DNA of 29,924 nt, from contig JAEDJF010000006.1 in assembly GCA_016296485.1 (NCBI GenBank), forward strand, positions 1 to 29,924, given 5' to 3'. The translations under genes and the position numbers were made by a program. Below the pieces are notes generated by a model, which ran no database searches, was not told where the DNA came from, and saw only the letters and a list, made by a program, of their open reading frames with translations. Positions 28,860-29,924 of this stretch are shown piece by piece (the first letter of the stretch is position 1; the number at the start of each line of letters is the position of its first letter). Source of the stretch: Oscillospiraceae bacterium. Its GTDB lineage: Bacteria > Bacillota > Clostridia > Oscillospirales > Ruminococcaceae.

Positions 28860-29924
28860 TCAGTCTTTTTTGAGCTTCGCGAAATTCGCCATCAGCTTTT
28901 TCGTGCCGGATTTTTCAAAGGCAATTTCAAGAAGCGTGTCGCCGGACATTGGCGTTGCGGCAAGGACGGTTCCCTTTCCGAAAACCCGGTGGGTAACCGT
29001 GTCGCCGGGGCGGAAGCTAGTTTTTTCCGCTCTGGGCGCCGCAGTAAAGCTCTTTTCGACGCGGATTTCGCCCCGTGGCGACTCCTCGAAATGGAAGCTG
29101 ACGTTCTGGCGGCGGCGCTCGGTCTCGTCGCTGAAGTCCTTAAACTCGGAGGGGATCTCCTCAACGAACCTCGAAAGGCGGTTATGGCTCGTCTGTCCGA
29201 AAATCATACGGCTTGCGGCGGCGGTTAGATAGAGGTTCTTTTTCGCCCTTGTTATTCCGACGTAGGCAAGGCGGCGCTCCTCCTCCATCTCATTCATATC
29301 GTATATTGCCTGCATTCCCGGGAAAATTCCTTCCTCGAGTCCCACCACGAACACGTTCGTAAACTCAAGTCCTTTCGCGGAATGGAGCGTCATCATAAGG
29401 ACGGAGTCGCTCTCCTCAAGCCTATCGAGGTCGGTATAGAGCGCGACCTCCTCAAGGAAGCCCGAAAGCTCCGGGTATTCGGCGGCGTCCTCATATTTTA
29501 TCAGGTTGGTTTTGAGCTCGCCGATATTTTCAAGGCGGGCTTCGCCCTCAATTCCCTGGGTCCGGAGCATCTCGGTGTATCCGGTTTTTTCACAGAGCAG
29601 GTAGAAAAAGCTCTCCGCCTCGAAGTCCTCTGCCGCTTCCGCAAGCTCTTTTATCATATCGGTAAAGCGCATCAAGACGGCGGCGCGCTTTGAGAGGTCG
29701 GCGTACTCGTCGGCATGCTCAAAAACCTCAAAAAGCGGGATTCCGCAAACGTCGGAAATATGCTGGGCGGCGGCAAGGGTGGTGTCGCCTATTCCCCTTT
29801 TCGGCTCGTTGATTATCCGCTCAAGGCGGAGGTTGTCCGACGGGTTGCAGACGACGGACATATAGGCGAGAAGGTCCTTTATCTCCTTGCGCTCGTAAAA
29901 ACGAAGCCCTCCGACGATTTTATA
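28860..29924 (-). CDS. pcrA: PcrA/UvrD-type DNA helicase (5' part outside the window)
   Basis: This is the C-terminal part (354 residues) of a superfamily 1A helicase of DNA repair and rolling-circle replication. The reading at the window end starts with YKIVGGLRFYERKEIKD, helicase motif IV of PcrA. Motif V is in MTLHSAKGLEF and motif VI in RRLAYVGITRAKKNLYL. The tail GDTVTHRVFGKGTVLA is the Tudor-like RNA-polymerase-binding region of PcrA. The frame is open to the window edge, so the start is not visible. Confidence 0.95.
   Translation of the reverse strand, partial: YKIVGGLRFYERKEIKDLLAYMSVVCNPSDNLRLERIINEPKRGIGDTTLAAAQHISDVCGIPLFEVFEHADEYADLSKRAAVLMRFTDMIKELAEAAEDFEAESFFYLLCEKTGYTEMLRTQGIEGEARLENIGELKTNLIKYEDAAEYPELSGFLEEVALYTDLDRLEESDSVLMMTLHSAKGLEFTNVFVVGLEEGIFPGMQAIYDMNEMEEERRLAYVGITRAKKNLYLTAAASRMIFGQTSHNRLSRFVEEIPSEFKDFSDETERRRQNVSFHFEESPRGEIRVEKSFTAAPRAEKTSFRPGDTVTHRVFGKGTVLAATPMSGDTLLEIAFEKSGTKKLMANFAKLKKD

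Noticed and set aside
1..29924. CRISPR array, transposon, prophage or integron
   Set aside because: I saw no regularly spaced direct repeats, transposase or integrase motifs, or terminal inverted repeats anywhere in the window.

Overview
The window looks like chromosomal DNA of an endospore-forming Clostridia bacterium, probably from the Oscillospiraceae/Ruminococcaceae side. The evidence is the sporulation pair yabP-yabQ placed before divIC and an S1-domain yabR-like gene (the Bacillus/Clostridia order), an L27 with the Firmicutes-type N-terminal extension next to its processing protease Prp, the rplU-prp-rpmA-obg block, and the YmfF/YmfH-like M16 pair. Base composition is roughly balanced, -35/-10 promoters with 17-bp spacers are easy to see, and TTG or GTG starts with good Shine-Dalgarno sequences are common. 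Nearly all genes lie on the minus strand. I see no phage, transposase, CRISPR array or rRNA.

Layout. Positions 1-5100 hold a minus-strand run read right to left: a TetR regulator, a LytTR regulator with a DUF3021 membrane partner, an ABC ATPase with its permease, and a second ABC ATPase cut by the window start. Two near-identical 22-bp palindromes bracket a promoter upstream of the TetR gene. Positions 5100-7600 hold a DUF421/YetF membrane protein, a cupin, an XRE regulator with a zinc ribbon, a tRNA-Pro(CGG) with its own promoter and terminator, and a short AraC-type protein. Positions 7700-8590 hold a complete cobalamin riboswitch with its own promoter and tandem terminators, lying downstream of, not in front of, the cobalamin adenosyltransferase gene cobO. 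Positions 8668-10591 form a TetR-controlled divergon: a repressor gene on the minus strand faces a tightly packed plus-strand operon of two integral membrane proteins and a small protein made of four 11-residue repeats.

Positions 10600-16900 carry ordinary scattered genes: SseB-like, RluD-type pseudouridine synthase, MscL, a hexapeptide acetyltransferase, a membrane-anchored D,D-carboxypeptidase on the plus strand, a nucleotidyltransferase, an amidohydrolase and the S1 protein. Positions 16900-18270 hold divIC, yabQ (overlapping divIC by 131 nt), yabP, and an Asn/Gln-rich 49-residue ORF. Positions 18349-22712 hold YitT, Mini-RNase III, an AI-2E family permease and obg. Positions 22428-24321 hold rpmA, prp, rplU with its L21 leader and consensus promoter, and folD. 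Positions 24345-29924 hold lgt, the M16 protease pair, MscS and the C-terminal part of a PcrA/UvrD helicase that runs off the window.

The best candidates for something undescribed are the stand-alone B12 riboswitch (7705-8066), the TetR/two-membrane-protein/11-mer-repeat module (8668-10591), and the TetR-LytTR-DUF3021-ABC array with bracketing operators (1-5042). All functional statements come from reading motifs by eye; no database search was run.
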